Source of the DNA: Candidatus Phosphoribacter baldrii
GTDB lineage: Bacteria > Actinomycetota > Actinomycetes > Actinomycetales > Dermatophilaceae
DNA length: 64,000 bases
Direction: 5' to 3'
NCBI GenBank assembly: GCA_016704565.1
Contig: JADIZV010000002.1
Location: 310,001 to 374,000, forward strand
In this document: piece by piece, positions 8,620 to 17,466 of the stretch
Position numbering within the stretch: the stretch's first letter is position 1
Layout: every line of letters begins with the position of its first letter
Program-made: the position numbers and the translations under genes
The notes under the pieces: model-generated
Database searches by the model: none
What the model saw: only the letters and a program-made list of their open reading frames with translations
Told to the model about the DNA's origin: nothing

Positions 8620-9468
8620 ATGGACAACGTTGCCCAGGCCGCCCCGACAGCTGCACCGAGTGTGGCGCCTCCCGCTGGTGCGCCCGTCAACCAACTTGCG
8701 AACCTGTTCCGGCTGGACGGTCGGCGAGCCGTCGTCGTCGGGGCCGGCTCGGGCATCGGCCAGGCCGTCGCCCTGGGCCTGGCCGCCCACGGGGCGCAGG
8801 TCACCTGTGTCGACCGCGATCTCGCGGCGGCCGGGGCCACCGCCGCCCAGGCGGTCGAGGGCTGGGGGCCGATGACGGCATACGAGCTGGATGTCCTGGA
8901 CACCGCGGCGGTGACGCGCGCGGTCGAAGACCTCGGCGCGGTCGACGTCCTCGTGGTCACCCCGGCGGTCAACGTCCGCAAGCGCCTGCTGGCCTACACC
9001 GGGGAGGAGTTCGACACGGTCGTGCGGCTCAACCTGCGCGCGGCGTTCGACCTGATGACGGGCTTCGGGCGCGGCATGGCCGAGCGCGGCCGGGGCAGCA
9101 TCATCGGCTTCAGCTCGATCCGCAGCCAGACGACCGAGCCCGGCCAAGGGGTCTATGCGATGACCAAGGGCGGCCTGGTCATGCTCCTTCGCACCCTCGC
9201 GGCCGAGCTCGGCACCAGCGGCGTGCGCGTCAACGCCATCGCGCCCGGCGTCATCGACACGCCCCTCACTGCTCCGATCAAGAACAACGCCGACTGGTAT
9301 GCCGCCTATGGCGCCAAGAGCATCCTCGGCCGGTGGGGGAGGCCGCACGAATTGGCAGGCGCGGCAGTCTATTTGGCGTCCGATGCGGCGAGCTATGTCA
9401 CCGGGACCGTCCTGTTCGTCGACGGTGGCTGGACCGCGATCGACGGACGGTTCGACCCGCCGGCCTAA
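8620..9468 (+). CDS. Short-chain dehydrogenase/reductase
   Basis: A 282-residue classical SDR using NAD(P)H. The Rossmann glycine motif GAGSGIG is at residues 41-47, catalytic Ser165/166 lies in GFSSI, and Tyr179-Lys183 in YAMTK. The C-terminal FVDGGWTAIDG is typical of this class. The usual NNAG motif reads TPAVN. A Pro/Ala-rich leader of about 25 residues precedes the domain, so a later start is possible, but none has a better ribosome site. It shares no overlap with its neighbours and its substrate cannot be inferred. Confidence 0.88.
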   Translation: MDNVAQAAPTAAPSVAPPAGAPVNQLANLFRLDGRRAVVVGAGSGIGQAVALGLAAHGAQVTCVDRDLAAAGATAAQAVEGWGPMTAYELDVLDTAAVTRAVEDLGAVDVLVVTPAVNVRKRLLAYTGEEFDTVVRLNLRAAFDLMTGFGRGMAERGRGSIIGFSSIRSQTTEPGQGVYAMTKGGLVMLLRTLAAELGTSGVRVNAIAPGVIDTPLTAPIKNNADWYAAYGAKSILGRWGRPHELAGAAVYLASDAASYVTGTVLFVDGGWTAIDGRFDPPA

Positions 9469-9607
9469 CCCGACCGCCACGACGGCGCCGCACGAGCGGG
9501 CCTACCGGCCGCCCAACCCAGGCGCCAGGCAAAGGTGACGACGCGGCATACCGGCAGGAGTGGAAGAATCGGCGCCGACGACCCCCATCCCAGCCGAGGC
9601 AGGACCG

Positions 9608-11848
9608 ATGCCCGACCCCGCCGTCCCCGTTGAGGAGTCTGCCGCGCCCCCCGGGGCAGTCGACCCCACGACCCCCGCGGCCTCTGCAGCCTCCCTGCCT
9701 CCGACACTCGACCAACTGCAGGCCCTGGCCAAGGCATACGGCGTCGGCATCGACTTCTGGGGCTTCTACGGCGACCTGCACCCGGTCTCGGCGATGACCC
9801 TGACCCAGATCCTCGCGGCGCTTGGCGTCGACGCCAGCACCGAAGCAGCCTGCGAACGCGCCCTGGCCGACCGCACGGCTCAACCGTGGCGTCAACTCCT
9901 GCCGCCCACCGTCGTCATGCGCGAAGGCGCCGCCACTCGGATCCCCGTGCACGTCCACCACGGCGACGACGTCCGCGTGTGGGTCGTCGACGAGTCCGGC
10001 ACCGAATGGCCGGTCGTGCAGGGCGAGGACGACACACCTCCGCGGGAGATCGACGGGGTGACGATGGGTCAGGCGACGTTCTGGTTGCCGCAGGCCCTGC
10101 CGTTGGGCTGGCATGTCATCCGTGCCGAGAGCCACGGGCGGCAGTCCGAGGCCACCCTCGTCGTCGTGCCCAACCGGCTCACGACTGCCGACACGCTGCC
10201 CGCTCGGGCCGGCAAGGATCGGACCTGGGGCCTGATGACCCAGCTCTACTCCGTGCGCTCGGCCCGCTCGTGGGGCGTCGGCGACGTCGAGGACCTGGCC
10301 GACTTGGCCGCAATCAGCGGTGCTGCGGGCGCCGACTGGATCCTGGTCAACCCTCTGCACGCCGCCGAGCCGACCCCGCCGATGGAGGCTTCGCCCTACC
10401 TGCCGACGACGCGGCGCTTCTTCAGCCCGCTCTACATCCGCATCGAGGCGATCCCCGAGTCGATCTACCTCACCACCGCCGCCCGTCGGCACGTCTCGCT
10501 CATCTGGACCCAGGCGACCGCGCGTAACCATGACGCGAGCGAGGTGCCGCGCGACGCGGCATACGGGAGCAAGCTCGAGGCACTGCAACTCGTGTATGCC
10601 GTCCCGCGCAGTCCCAGTCGCGAGGGCCGATTCGCCGCCTTCCGGGCCGAACACGGGCGCGGCCTGGAGGATTTCGCGCTGTGGTGCGCGCTGCGGGAGC
10701 GCTCCGCCGAGGACGCGGTGATGTGGGAGGATCTGCGGCCGCACGACGAGGCGGCGTTCGCCCTGCGGCAACGACTGCGCGACCGGATCGACTTCCACTG
10801 CTGGCTGCAGTGGGTGCTCGACGAGCAACTCGAAGCCGCCCAGGCCAGCGCGCTGCGCTCCGGCATGGCGCTTGGGATCGTCCACGATCTGGCCGTCGGG
10901 GTGCACCCGCTCGGCTCTGATGCCTGGGTCTTGCGGGATGTTCTTGCCCCCCACGCCGAGGTGGGGGCGCCGCCGGACATGTACAACCAGCAAGGGCAGA
11001 ACTGGTCGCAGCCGCCGTGGCATCCGCAGCGGCTTGCCGAGGCAGGCTATGCGCCGTTCCGCGACATGGTGCGCACGATCCTGCGGCATGCCGGCGGCAT
11101 CCGGGTCGATCACGTGCTCGGGCTCTTCCGGCTGTGGTGGGTGCCCAAAGGACTCCCGGCCGATCAGGGCACCTACGTCTACTACGACCACGAGGCCCTC
11201 GTGGGCATCCTGTGTCTGGAGGCGCAGCGGGCCGGCGCCGTCGTCATCGGGGAGGATCTGGGCACCTTCGAGCCGTGGGTGCGGGACTACCTTGCCGGGC
11301 GCGGCCTGCTCGGGACGTCGATCCTGTGGTTCGAGTATGCCGCCGACAAGACGCCCATGGCTCCCGAGGCCTATCGGCGCGGGTGCCTCGCGTCGGTCAA
11401 CACTCATGACCTGCCGCCAACGGCTGGGTATCTGGCCGGTGAGCACATCGCGCTGCGCGACCGCCTCGGGCTGTTGACCCGTTCGGTCGAGCAAGAGATT
11501 GCGGCCGATCGCGAGGAGCAGGACAGGGTGCTGGACATGTGCCGACGGCGCGGCCTGCTGCCTCCGGCGGGCGAGCCGATGCCCGACGGCACCGAGGTCG
11601 GCGAGCAGCAGATCGTCGAGGCGCTCTATGCCCTCCTGGCGGCTGCGCCGTCGCTCATGCAGGGCGTCGCGTTGGTCGATGCGGTCGGAGAGCGCCGGGT
11701 GCAGAACCAACCGGGGACGGACAAGGAATACGCCAACTGGAAGATCCCGCTGGCCGGGCCCGACGGCGCGGTGGTGTCCGTCGAGGAGTTGGCGACCAAC
11801 CCGCGGGCTCAGTCGTTGTTCCGCACCGTGCGCGAGGCGCTCGCGTGA
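9608..11848 (+). CDS. malQ: 4-alpha-glucanotransferase (amylomaltase)
   Basis: A 746-residue GH77 disproportionating enzyme that transfers maltodextrin segments between glucans. The catalytic aspartate lies in GGIRVDHVLGLFRLWW, the acid glutamate in VVIGEDLGTFEP, and the substrate-binding stretch SVNTHDLPPTAG follows. The N-terminal 150 residues form the extra beta-rich domain found in long actinobacterial MalQ proteins. The ATG at 9608, behind AGGAC, was chosen; a GTG at 9560 would add 16 residues but has no ribosome site. No other glycogen genes lie nearby. Confidence 0.92.
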   Translation: MPDPAVPVEESAAPPGAVDPTTPAASAASLPPTLDQLQALAKAYGVGIDFWGFYGDLHPVSAMTLTQILAALGVDASTEAACERALADRTAQPWRQLLPPTVVMREGAATRIPVHVHHGDDVRVWVVDESGTEWPVVQGEDDTPPREIDGVTMGQATFWLPQALPLGWHVIRAESHGRQSEATLVVVPNRLTTADTLPARAGKDRTWGLMTQLYSVRSARSWGVGDVEDLADLAAISGAAGADWILVNPLHAAEPTPPMEASPYLPTTRRFFSPLYIRIEAIPESIYLTTAARRHVSLIWTQATARNHDASEVPRDAAYGSKLEALQLVYAVPRSPSREGRFAAFRAEHGRGLEDFALWCALRERSAEDAVMWEDLRPHDEAAFALRQRLRDRIDFHCWLQWVLDEQLEAAQASALRSGMALGIVHDLAVGVHPLGSDAWVLRDVLAPHAEVGAPPDMYNQQGQNWSQPPWHPQRLAEAGYAPFRDMVRTILRHAGGIRVDHVLGLFRLWWVPKGLPADQGTYVYYDHEALVGILCLEAQRAGAVVIGEDLGTFEPWVRDYLAGRGLLGTSILWFEYAADKTPMAPEAYRRGCLASVNTHDLPPTAGYLAGEHIALRDRLGLLTRSVEQEIAADREEQDRVLDMCRRRGLLPPAGEPMPDGTEVGEQQIVEALYALLAAAPSLMQGVALVDAVGERRVQNQPGTDKEYANWKIPLAGPDGAVVSVEELATNPRAQSLFRTVREALA

Positions 11849-11865
11849 CGCTGGGGGCGAGGCGC

Positions 11866-11975
11866 CGGACTAACCGGACTAACCGGACTAACCGGGGCGA
11901 CCGGGCCTGACAGGACCGACTGACCCGACCAGAACGACCGGAAGACCGGAACGACCGGAACGACCGGAACGACTG
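11866..11975. repeat. Two 9-bp simple repeats after malQ
   Basis: Three exact CGGACTAAC units (11866-11892) are followed by five GAACGACCG-like units (11932-11975, one a base short). The stretch fills the gap between malQ and the convergent YciI-like gene and has no recognisable gene. It is a simple-sequence array that would be expected to vary between strains. Confidence 0.85.
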
Positions 11976-11999
11976 GCGTGATCGGGCGTGGCCAACCGC

Positions 12000-12272
12000 T
12001 CAGTGGCCGCCGATGGCGACCGTCCAGGGTCGCACCACGTGGTCTGCCGCGACGCCCGCGGCCGTGTAGGGATCGTCGGCGATGATCGCCCGGACCTCCT
12101 CCTCGGAGTCGGCCCGCAGCACGACGAGGGCGCCACTGCCGTCGCCGACCGGCCCGCCCATGACGACGCGGCCCCGATCATGCAGACCCGCCATATAGGC
12201 CAGGTGGTCCGGGCGCACCCGGGCGCGGGCGTCGGGATCGACGTATCGGTATTCCAGGACCCAGTGGCTCAT
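12000..12272 (-). CDS. YciI family protein
   Basis: A 90-residue protein with the ferredoxin-like YciI/YCII fold: an N-terminal strand (HWVLEYRYVDPDA), a His in RPDHLAYMAGLHDRGRVVMGGPV and the C-terminal DPYTAAGVAADHVVRPW. Members are small cytosolic proteins, some with dehydrochlorinase-like activity, most uncharacterised. The conserved His and Asp of the family are present. It is convergent with malQ and lies just upstream of no obvious partner. Confidence 0.85.
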   Translation of the reverse strand: MSHWVLEYRYVDPDARARVRPDHLAYMAGLHDRGRVVMGGPVGDGSGALVVLRADSEEEVRAIIADDPYTAAGVAADHVVRPWTVAIGGH

Positions 12273-12320
12273 GGTCGCAGCATGCCAGAGTCAGGGCGTC
12301 GGCCCCGGGCTGGGCAGCGC

Positions 12321-13226
12321 TCAGGCCGGCGCGTCCGCCTGGCCCTCGTCGTCGCACTCACCGAGGGCCGTGACGACCGCAGCGACGACCTTGAGCGGTT
12401 TGGGCGAGAGGAAATAGGAGAAGTGGTCGGAGTCGACCTCGCGATAGATGACGTCGGTCGGTTCCGTGAGTCGATCGACGACGGCCCGTATGCCGTCCAC
12501 CTGGCAGAGCTCGTCCTGGCGGCCGGCGACAACCCCGACCCGGACTCCCGTGGCGAGCACGTCCTGTAGGTCGGCCGCGCCCTCCTGGGAGATCGCGGCG
12601 ATGTCGTTGCGCAGCTCGAAGGGGTGGGCCAGCATCTCCTGGGCCAGCCGCACGCTCGCGCCCACGAGGGTGAGCCGGTCCAGCCACCCGGCCTGCGCCA
12701 TGCCGCGGGCGCTCTCCTGCAGCCCGCGCGCTGCCAGCTCGCGCGGCTTGACCTGCTGGCTGAACCAGGTCGGCGCCACGAGGATGACGCCGTCGACGAC
12801 GTCAGAATGCTCGACGGTGGCCAGCCGGGCCGGGGCGGAGCCGCGGGAGTAACCCGCCACGATCATGGTCGCCCAGTCGTACATCGTCCGTTCCCGGATG
12901 TGGCGGATCACCTCGCCGAAGACCTGAGTGCGGAAGGGGAGGATCTCGTTGACCGCCATCCGCTTACGCGGATATTCGATGGTCGCCGCCATGACGTTGG
13001 CGGCGCGCACCAACCCTTCGCATGAGGCGCGCGCGGCACCGAGCCCCTCGCCCCACCCGGAGGAGTAGGGGCTGATGATGTCTGGCTCGCCGTGGATGCC
13101 GATCTGACGGATCGAGGGCATGAACAGGGTGACGCCCACATGACCATGGGCGCCCTCGAAGCTGAGGTCGTCATACCGGATGGCGTCGATGTCGCCCCGG
13201 GTGACTCCCTCTACTGGCCTGGCCAT
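12321..13226 (-). CDS. Alpha/beta hydrolase fold protein
   Basis: A 301-residue probable hydrolase. The nucleophile elbow is GYSRG with Ser127, after the strand MIVAG. A late Asp (GRQDELCQ) and His (DSDHFSYFL) complete a plausible triad. No signal peptide is present. The first 60 residues, with several Gly/Pro-rich turns, do not match a family I can name. The substrate is unknown. The ATG at 13226 is the only start upstream of the fold; about 150 bases without features lie beyond it before the aminotransferase gene. Confidence 0.7.
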   Translation of the reverse strand: MARPVEGVTRGDIDAIRYDDLSFEGAHGHVGVTLFMPSIRQIGIHGEPDIISPYSSGWGEGLGAARASCEGLVRAANVMAATIEYPRKRMAVNEILPFRTQVFGEVIRHIRERTMYDWATMIVAGYSRGSAPARLATVEHSDVVDGVILVAPTWFSQQVKPRELAARGLQESARGMAQAGWLDRLTLVGASVRLAQEMLAHPFELRNDIAAISQEGAADLQDVLATGVRVGVVAGRQDELCQVDGIRAVVDRLTEPTDVIYREVDSDHFSYFLSPKPLKVVAAVVTALGECDDEGQADAPA

Positions 13227-13379
13227 CTACCCATCGTCCCCCGTTCCTACTCGTCGGTAGCGCCAATGGTCCCGGTGATCACCATCACGGTTCGGCCACA
13301 ATACGGTGCCAGGTATCCGGTGCCGTGGGCGGGGGTGCACCGGGCGCGAGCCCCGGGGGTCCAGCCGTCCGTGCAGTCG

Positions 13380-15068
13380 TCAGGACATCGAGGCCGCGGG
13401 CAACTCGAACCACCTCAGGTCGTCATAGCCGGGGGAGACCGTCGCCTGCGGCCCGTGGTCATCCGCCCGCTCGCCCAGGATCCGGGCCCCCTCCCGCAGG
13501 TATGCCGCGAGCTCACCTTCCGTGGCCCGCGCAGTGTGGCGCGGGAAGACGAAGCTGCCGTCCGCGGCATACCCGACGTCACGCAACCGCAGCGGCGGCT
13601 CGACGGGCCCGCTGCGGTGCGCCCAGCGGCCGGTGGCGTTGTCGAAGCGATAGTCGGGGAGCAGCCGCCACCCGTCGCGTGCGACGAGCCGGACCGCCTC
13701 GACGATGTAGTCGGTCACCTCGTCGGAGACGAAGTAGTTGAAGTTGACTCGCACCCACCCCGGCTTGATGCCCTCGCAACCGTGGGCGATCTCGGCCTCG
13801 AACTCGTGCGAGCGGTCCAGGTCGATCCCGAGCAAGGCATGACCGTAGGGCCCGGCGCACGAACAGCCGCCTCGGGACTGGATGCCGAACAGGTCGTTGA
13901 GGACGGCGACGACGAAGTTGTGGTGCAGGTAGCGCCCGCTGGGGGCCTTGACGACGAACGACACGATCGACAAGCGCTCGGCGTCGAGGTTGCCCAGGAT
14001 CTGAATGGTCGGCTCCTGGGTCCAGGCGGCGACGGCGCGGCGCAGCAGCCGCTCCTCCTGGGCGCGGATCGTCTCGACGCCGACGGCCGCCTTGAGTTGG
14101 AAGACCAGCCCGGCCCGGATCGACTCGATGATCGCGGGCGTGCCGGCTTCCTCGCGGTGTGCGGGGTCGGCGAGGTAGAGGTGGTCGGTCGGGTTGACGT
14201 AGGCGACGGTCCCCCCGCCGACGACCGCGGGCACCCGGTTGCCGAGCAGCTCGCGGCGCACGACGAGGACCCCGGGGGTCGCGGGGCCGCCGATGAACTT
14301 GTGGGGGGACAGGAAGATCGCGTCTTTGTATGCCGCGCTGCTCCCCTTGGTCGCCCGGCCGCCGGAATACATCTCAATGTCGATGTAGGGACCGGCGGCG
14401 GCGAAGTCCCAGAACGAGAGCGCGCCGTGCTCGTGCAGGAGCGTGCTGATCGCCGCGCTGTCCGAGACGATGCCTGTGACGTTCGAGGCGGCCGAGAACG
14501 AGCCGATCTTGAGCGGGCGAGCGGCATACTCCTGCAGGCGTTCTCGCAGGACCGAGAGGGAGATGTGGCCGTCGAGGTCCTGCGGGATGACGACGACGTC
14601 GGCGATCGACTCACGCCAGGGCAGCTCGTTGGAGTGGTGCTCGTAAGGGCCGATGAACACCACCGGCCGCGCCTCGGCCGGGATGTGGCGGCTCAGGTGA
14701 TGGGCGTCCTCAAGCCCGCTGGGGATGCGCAGGCCGAGGATGCCCACGAGCTTGTCGATCGCCCCGGTGCAGCCCGATCCGGCGAAGATGACGACGGTGT
14801 CCTCGTCGCCGCCGACGGCGTCGCGGATGATCGCGCGCGCGTCCTCGCGCAGCCGGGTGGTCTGCAGGCCAGTGCCGGAAGACTCGGTGTGGGTGTTGGC
14901 GTAACGGGGGAGGACCTCGTCGCGGATGAAGTCCTCGATGAACGAGAGGGCACGGCCGGAGGCGGTGTAGTCGGCATAGGTGACCCGGCGCGGGCCGTAG
15001 GGGCCGGGAAGGACCTGGTCGTCACCGATGACGCTCTCGCGGATGGTGCGCAGCAGCGGGCTGTCCAC
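13380..15068 (-). CDS. Class V aminotransferase / cysteine desulfurase-like PLP enzyme
   Basis: A 562-residue PLP enzyme of the NifS/IscS-like class V fold. Lys257 in SPHKFIGGP is the Schiff-base lysine, Asp221 in FWDFAAA pairs with the cofactor, and HTESSGTG (about residues 60-67) is the phosphate-side motif. A GCSCAG stretch (Cys402, Cys404) sits where SufS-type desulfurases carry their catalytic Cys. The C-terminal 120 residues extend beyond a standard desulfurase of about 400 residues. The GTG at 15068 was taken as start. No iron-sulfur assembly genes are adjacent, so a role in general cluster assembly is not supported. Confidence 0.82.
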   Translation of the reverse strand: MDSPLLRTIRESVIGDDQVLPGPYGPRRVTYADYTASGRALSFIEDFIRDEVLPRYANTHTESSGTGLQTTRLREDARAIIRDAVGGDEDTVVIFAGSGCTGAIDKLVGILGLRIPSGLEDAHHLSRHIPAEARPVVFIGPYEHHSNELPWRESIADVVVIPQDLDGHISLSVLRERLQEYAARPLKIGSFSAASNVTGIVSDSAAISTLLHEHGALSFWDFAAAGPYIDIEMYSGGRATKGSSAAYKDAIFLSPHKFIGGPATPGVLVVRRELLGNRVPAVVGGGTVAYVNPTDHLYLADPAHREEAGTPAIIESIRAGLVFQLKAAVGVETIRAQEERLLRRAVAAWTQEPTIQILGNLDAERLSIVSFVVKAPSGRYLHHNFVVAVLNDLFGIQSRGGCSCAGPYGHALLGIDLDRSHEFEAEIAHGCEGIKPGWVRVNFNYFVSDEVTDYIVEAVRLVARDGWRLLPDYRFDNATGRWAHRSGPVEPPLRLRDVGYAADGSFVFPRHTARATEGELAAYLREGARILGERADDHGPQATVSPGYDDLRWFELPAASMS

Positions 15069-15139
15069 ACGGCCAGAATAGCGTCAGGTTTCAGTTAGCG
15101 GTCAAGAGATAACCCAGCATTATGTATGCCGTCGTCCAG

Positions 15140-16750
15140 TCACTCGCTCGCGAGGTGGGGATCATCCTCGGGCCGGTGCGGTTTGGGCAGGGCGATCGTC
15201 GCGAGGAGGCCCAGCGCCAGAGCGGCAGCGGCGAACCCGGCCGTGCGCCTGCTCGCGTCCACCATGGCATCGCGGGCCAGCTCGGCGGCGCCGGCCCCGC
15301 GCGGGTCGGCTGCCAGAGCCGGTATGCCGGCCCCCGCCGAGCCCCGGACCAGCTCGACGATCGGCTGGGAGGCCGCGGACGGCATACCGGATGCCGTCAG
15401 GCGGTCCTGCAATCCGGCGCCGAGGGAGGTGACCAGGAGGGTCCCGAGGACGGCGATTCCGAGCGCCGACCCCAGTTGGCGGACGGTCGACTGCAACCCC
15501 GACGCCTGGCCACCCTGGGCAGGGGGCACCTCGCTCATGATGACCGAGCTCAGTTGCGCCGTGGCCATCCCGACGCCCAGGCCATAGACGAACAGCCACC
15601 CGGCCAGCGGCCAGGTCCCGATCGTCCGGGAGATCGTCAGGGCCAGGCCACCGACCGCCACCGCCTCCAGCGCCAAGCCGATCCGCACGACGGCCCGCTG
15701 GCCGATGGCTTCAGTGAGCTGCGGAGTGGCCCCGGAAATGAGGAAGGCCCCGACGGCCAAGCTGACCAACAGCCATCCGGCGCCGAGCGCGGAGTAACCG
15801 AGGGTGCCCTGCAGCAACAGCGGGAGGGTGAACATCAGCCCGAACTCGCCGAAGGCCACGATGGTCGCCGCGATGAGGCCGTAACGCAGCGTCGGCAGCC
15901 GCAGCAGGCTGACGTCGATCATCGCGGGGCGACCGGCCCCTCGGCTGCGGACCTCGCGGACGAAGAACCACACCGTGGCCAGGACCGCCGCCACAGCGAC
16001 GATCGGCACCGGCGAGATCGCGCCCGTCGGCTGCAGCCACCAGCCATAGGTCGCGGCCTCGATGAGCGCGAAGACGACTCCACCCATGCCGATGGCAGAC
16101 AGGGTGGCTCCCAGCAGGTCGAAGTGGGAGTCAGCGCCGGGATCGCGGGTCTCGGGGACGGCGCGCCAGATGCCGGCCAGCACGAGCAGCCCGAAGGGGA
16201 TGTTGAGCCAGAACGCCCACCGCCACGACACGTCGGTCGCCAGCCAACCACCGACGAGGGGTCCGACGGCCGCCATGCCGCCGATCGTCGACCCATAGAC
16301 GGCGAAGGCGATGCCGCGCTCGCGGCCCCGGAAGATCGAGTTCATCGTCGAGAGCGTGGTCGTGAGGATCGCCGAGGCGCCGATCCCCTGCAGGAGCCGG
16401 GCTCCGATGAGCACCACCGCTCCTTGAGCGCTACCGGCCAGCACCGAGGCGAGCATGAAGACGACCATGCCGCCCGCGAAGAGCAGCCGCCGACCACGCA
16501 GGTCGCCCAGGTGGCCCACCGTGAGCAGGAGGGCGGCGAAGGTGAGGGAGTAGATCGCGTTCATCCACTCGGCCTGGTTGGCCGTGAGGTCTAGATCGCG
16601 GATGACCACGGGGAGGGCGACGTTGACGATCGTCGCGTCCATGATGATGAGCGACGTCCCCAAGGCGATCGTGGCTAGCGCCCACCAGCGACGGATTCCC
16701 AGTGGATGATCGGAGGTGGGCGGGGTGCTGGGCGAGGGCGTGGAGCGCAC
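15140..16750 (-). CDS. MFS multidrug exporter, EmrB/QacA (DHA2) family
   Basis: A 536-residue 14-helix drug:proton antiporter. The DHA2 landmarks are visible: IIMDATIVNVALPVV in helix 1, GHLGDLRGRRLLF between helices 2 and 3, and the helix-5 motif C region around GSTIGGMAAVGPLVGGWL. The GTG start at 16750 lies 75 bases from the divergent TetR gene, with a perfect inverted repeat between them. It is probably repressed by that regulator. The C-terminus ends in a charged tail (KPHRPEDD). Confidence 0.92.
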   Translation of the reverse strand: MRSTPSPSTPPTSDHPLGIRRWWALATIALGTSLIIMDATIVNVALPVVIRDLDLTANQAEWMNAIYSLTFAALLLTVGHLGDLRGRRLLFAGGMVVFMLASVLAGSAQGAVVLIGARLLQGIGASAILTTTLSTMNSIFRGRERGIAFAVYGSTIGGMAAVGPLVGGWLATDVSWRWAFWLNIPFGLLVLAGIWRAVPETRDPGADSHFDLLGATLSAIGMGGVVFALIEAATYGWWLQPTGAISPVPIVAVAAVLATVWFFVREVRSRGAGRPAMIDVSLLRLPTLRYGLIAATIVAFGEFGLMFTLPLLLQGTLGYSALGAGWLLVSLAVGAFLISGATPQLTEAIGQRAVVRIGLALEAVAVGGLALTISRTIGTWPLAGWLFVYGLGVGMATAQLSSVIMSEVPPAQGGQASGLQSTVRQLGSALGIAVLGTLLVTSLGAGLQDRLTASGMPSAASQPIVELVRGSAGAGIPALAADPRGAGAAELARDAMVDASRRTAGFAAAALALGLLATIALPKPHRPEDDPHLASE

Positions 16751-16762
16751 GAGAGTAGGTTA

Positions 16763-16778
16763 TCGACACAACTGTCGA
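16763..16778. promoter_or_regulatory. Candidate TetR operator
   Basis: The perfect inverted repeat TCGACA-CAAC-TGTCGA lies in the 75-base gap between the divergent exporter and TetR genes. Its 16-bp span is in the range used by TetR dimers. Binding by the adjacent regulator is inferred from position only. Confidence 0.6.
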
Positions 16779-16825
16779 GAAAGCAAGCGGGCCGGACAGA
16801 AGTGAAGCCGCATAAACTCGGTGGT

Positions 16826-17419
16826 ATGCCGCGCATCGAGGCCCCCACCGTCGCCGAACACAACGCCATGCGCCGACGCCAGGTGATCGAGGCCGCTGCC
16901 GACGAGTTGCGCGACGGCGGGCTGGCCGGCTTCACCCCCGCAGCCGTGGCCAAGCGGGCGGGGCTGGCCCGCAGCAGCATGTACCAGTACTACCCGTCGA
17001 CCGACGCGCTGCTTGGCGCCGCCATCACGACGCTGCTCCAGCGCAGCCGCGACCGGGCCATCGCCGCCGTCGACACGGCTGACACCCCGGCCGCGCGGGT
17101 CTCGGCATACATCCGGGCAGCCATTGCCGACGCGCGGGACGGGCACAGCGCGGCGCTTGAGATCAGTGGGGTCGCCATGCCGGAGGTATGCCGCGAAGGC
17201 GTCCGGGTCCTGCACGAGCAGCTGCGGGAACCGCTGCTGTCGGCCCTGCGGGACGCCGAGGTCCCAGACCCTCAGACGTTGGCCGTCCTCGTCCAGGGGC
17301 TCGTCAACGCGGCCGCGTCGGCGGTGGCGCACGGGGCGGCGCTGGAGCGCATCGAGGCAGGCACCATCGACCTCGTGTTACGCGGCGCCGGGCTGGTCAC
17401 GCCTGCTGACGTCCGCTGA
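16826..17419 (+). CDS. TetR family transcriptional regulator
   Basis: A 197-residue repressor with an N-terminal helix-turn-helix (about residues 15-60, RRQVIEAAADELRD...SSMYQYYPSTDALLGA) and an all-helical ligand domain. The ATG at 16826 was chosen because the frame upstream contains the intergenic operator region. It is transcribed away from the MFS exporter, the classical arrangement for self- and exporter-repression relieved by drug binding. Confidence 0.88.
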   Translation: MPRIEAPTVAEHNAMRRRQVIEAAADELRDGGLAGFTPAAVAKRAGLARSSMYQYYPSTDALLGAAITTLLQRSRDRAIAAVDTADTPAARVSAYIRAAIADARDGHSAALEISGVAMPEVCREGVRVLHEQLREPLLSALRDAEVPDPQTLAVLVQGLVNAAASAVAHGAALERIEAGTIDLVLRGAGLVTPADVR

Positions 17420-17466
17420 CGTCCGCCGACCGCCCGCTGTCCGGCCGCCGCCCGCCCGACGACCGC

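Noticed and set aside
9398..11710. 770-codon minus-strand frame
   Set aside because: It is the shadow of malQ, which is fully recognisable on the + strand.
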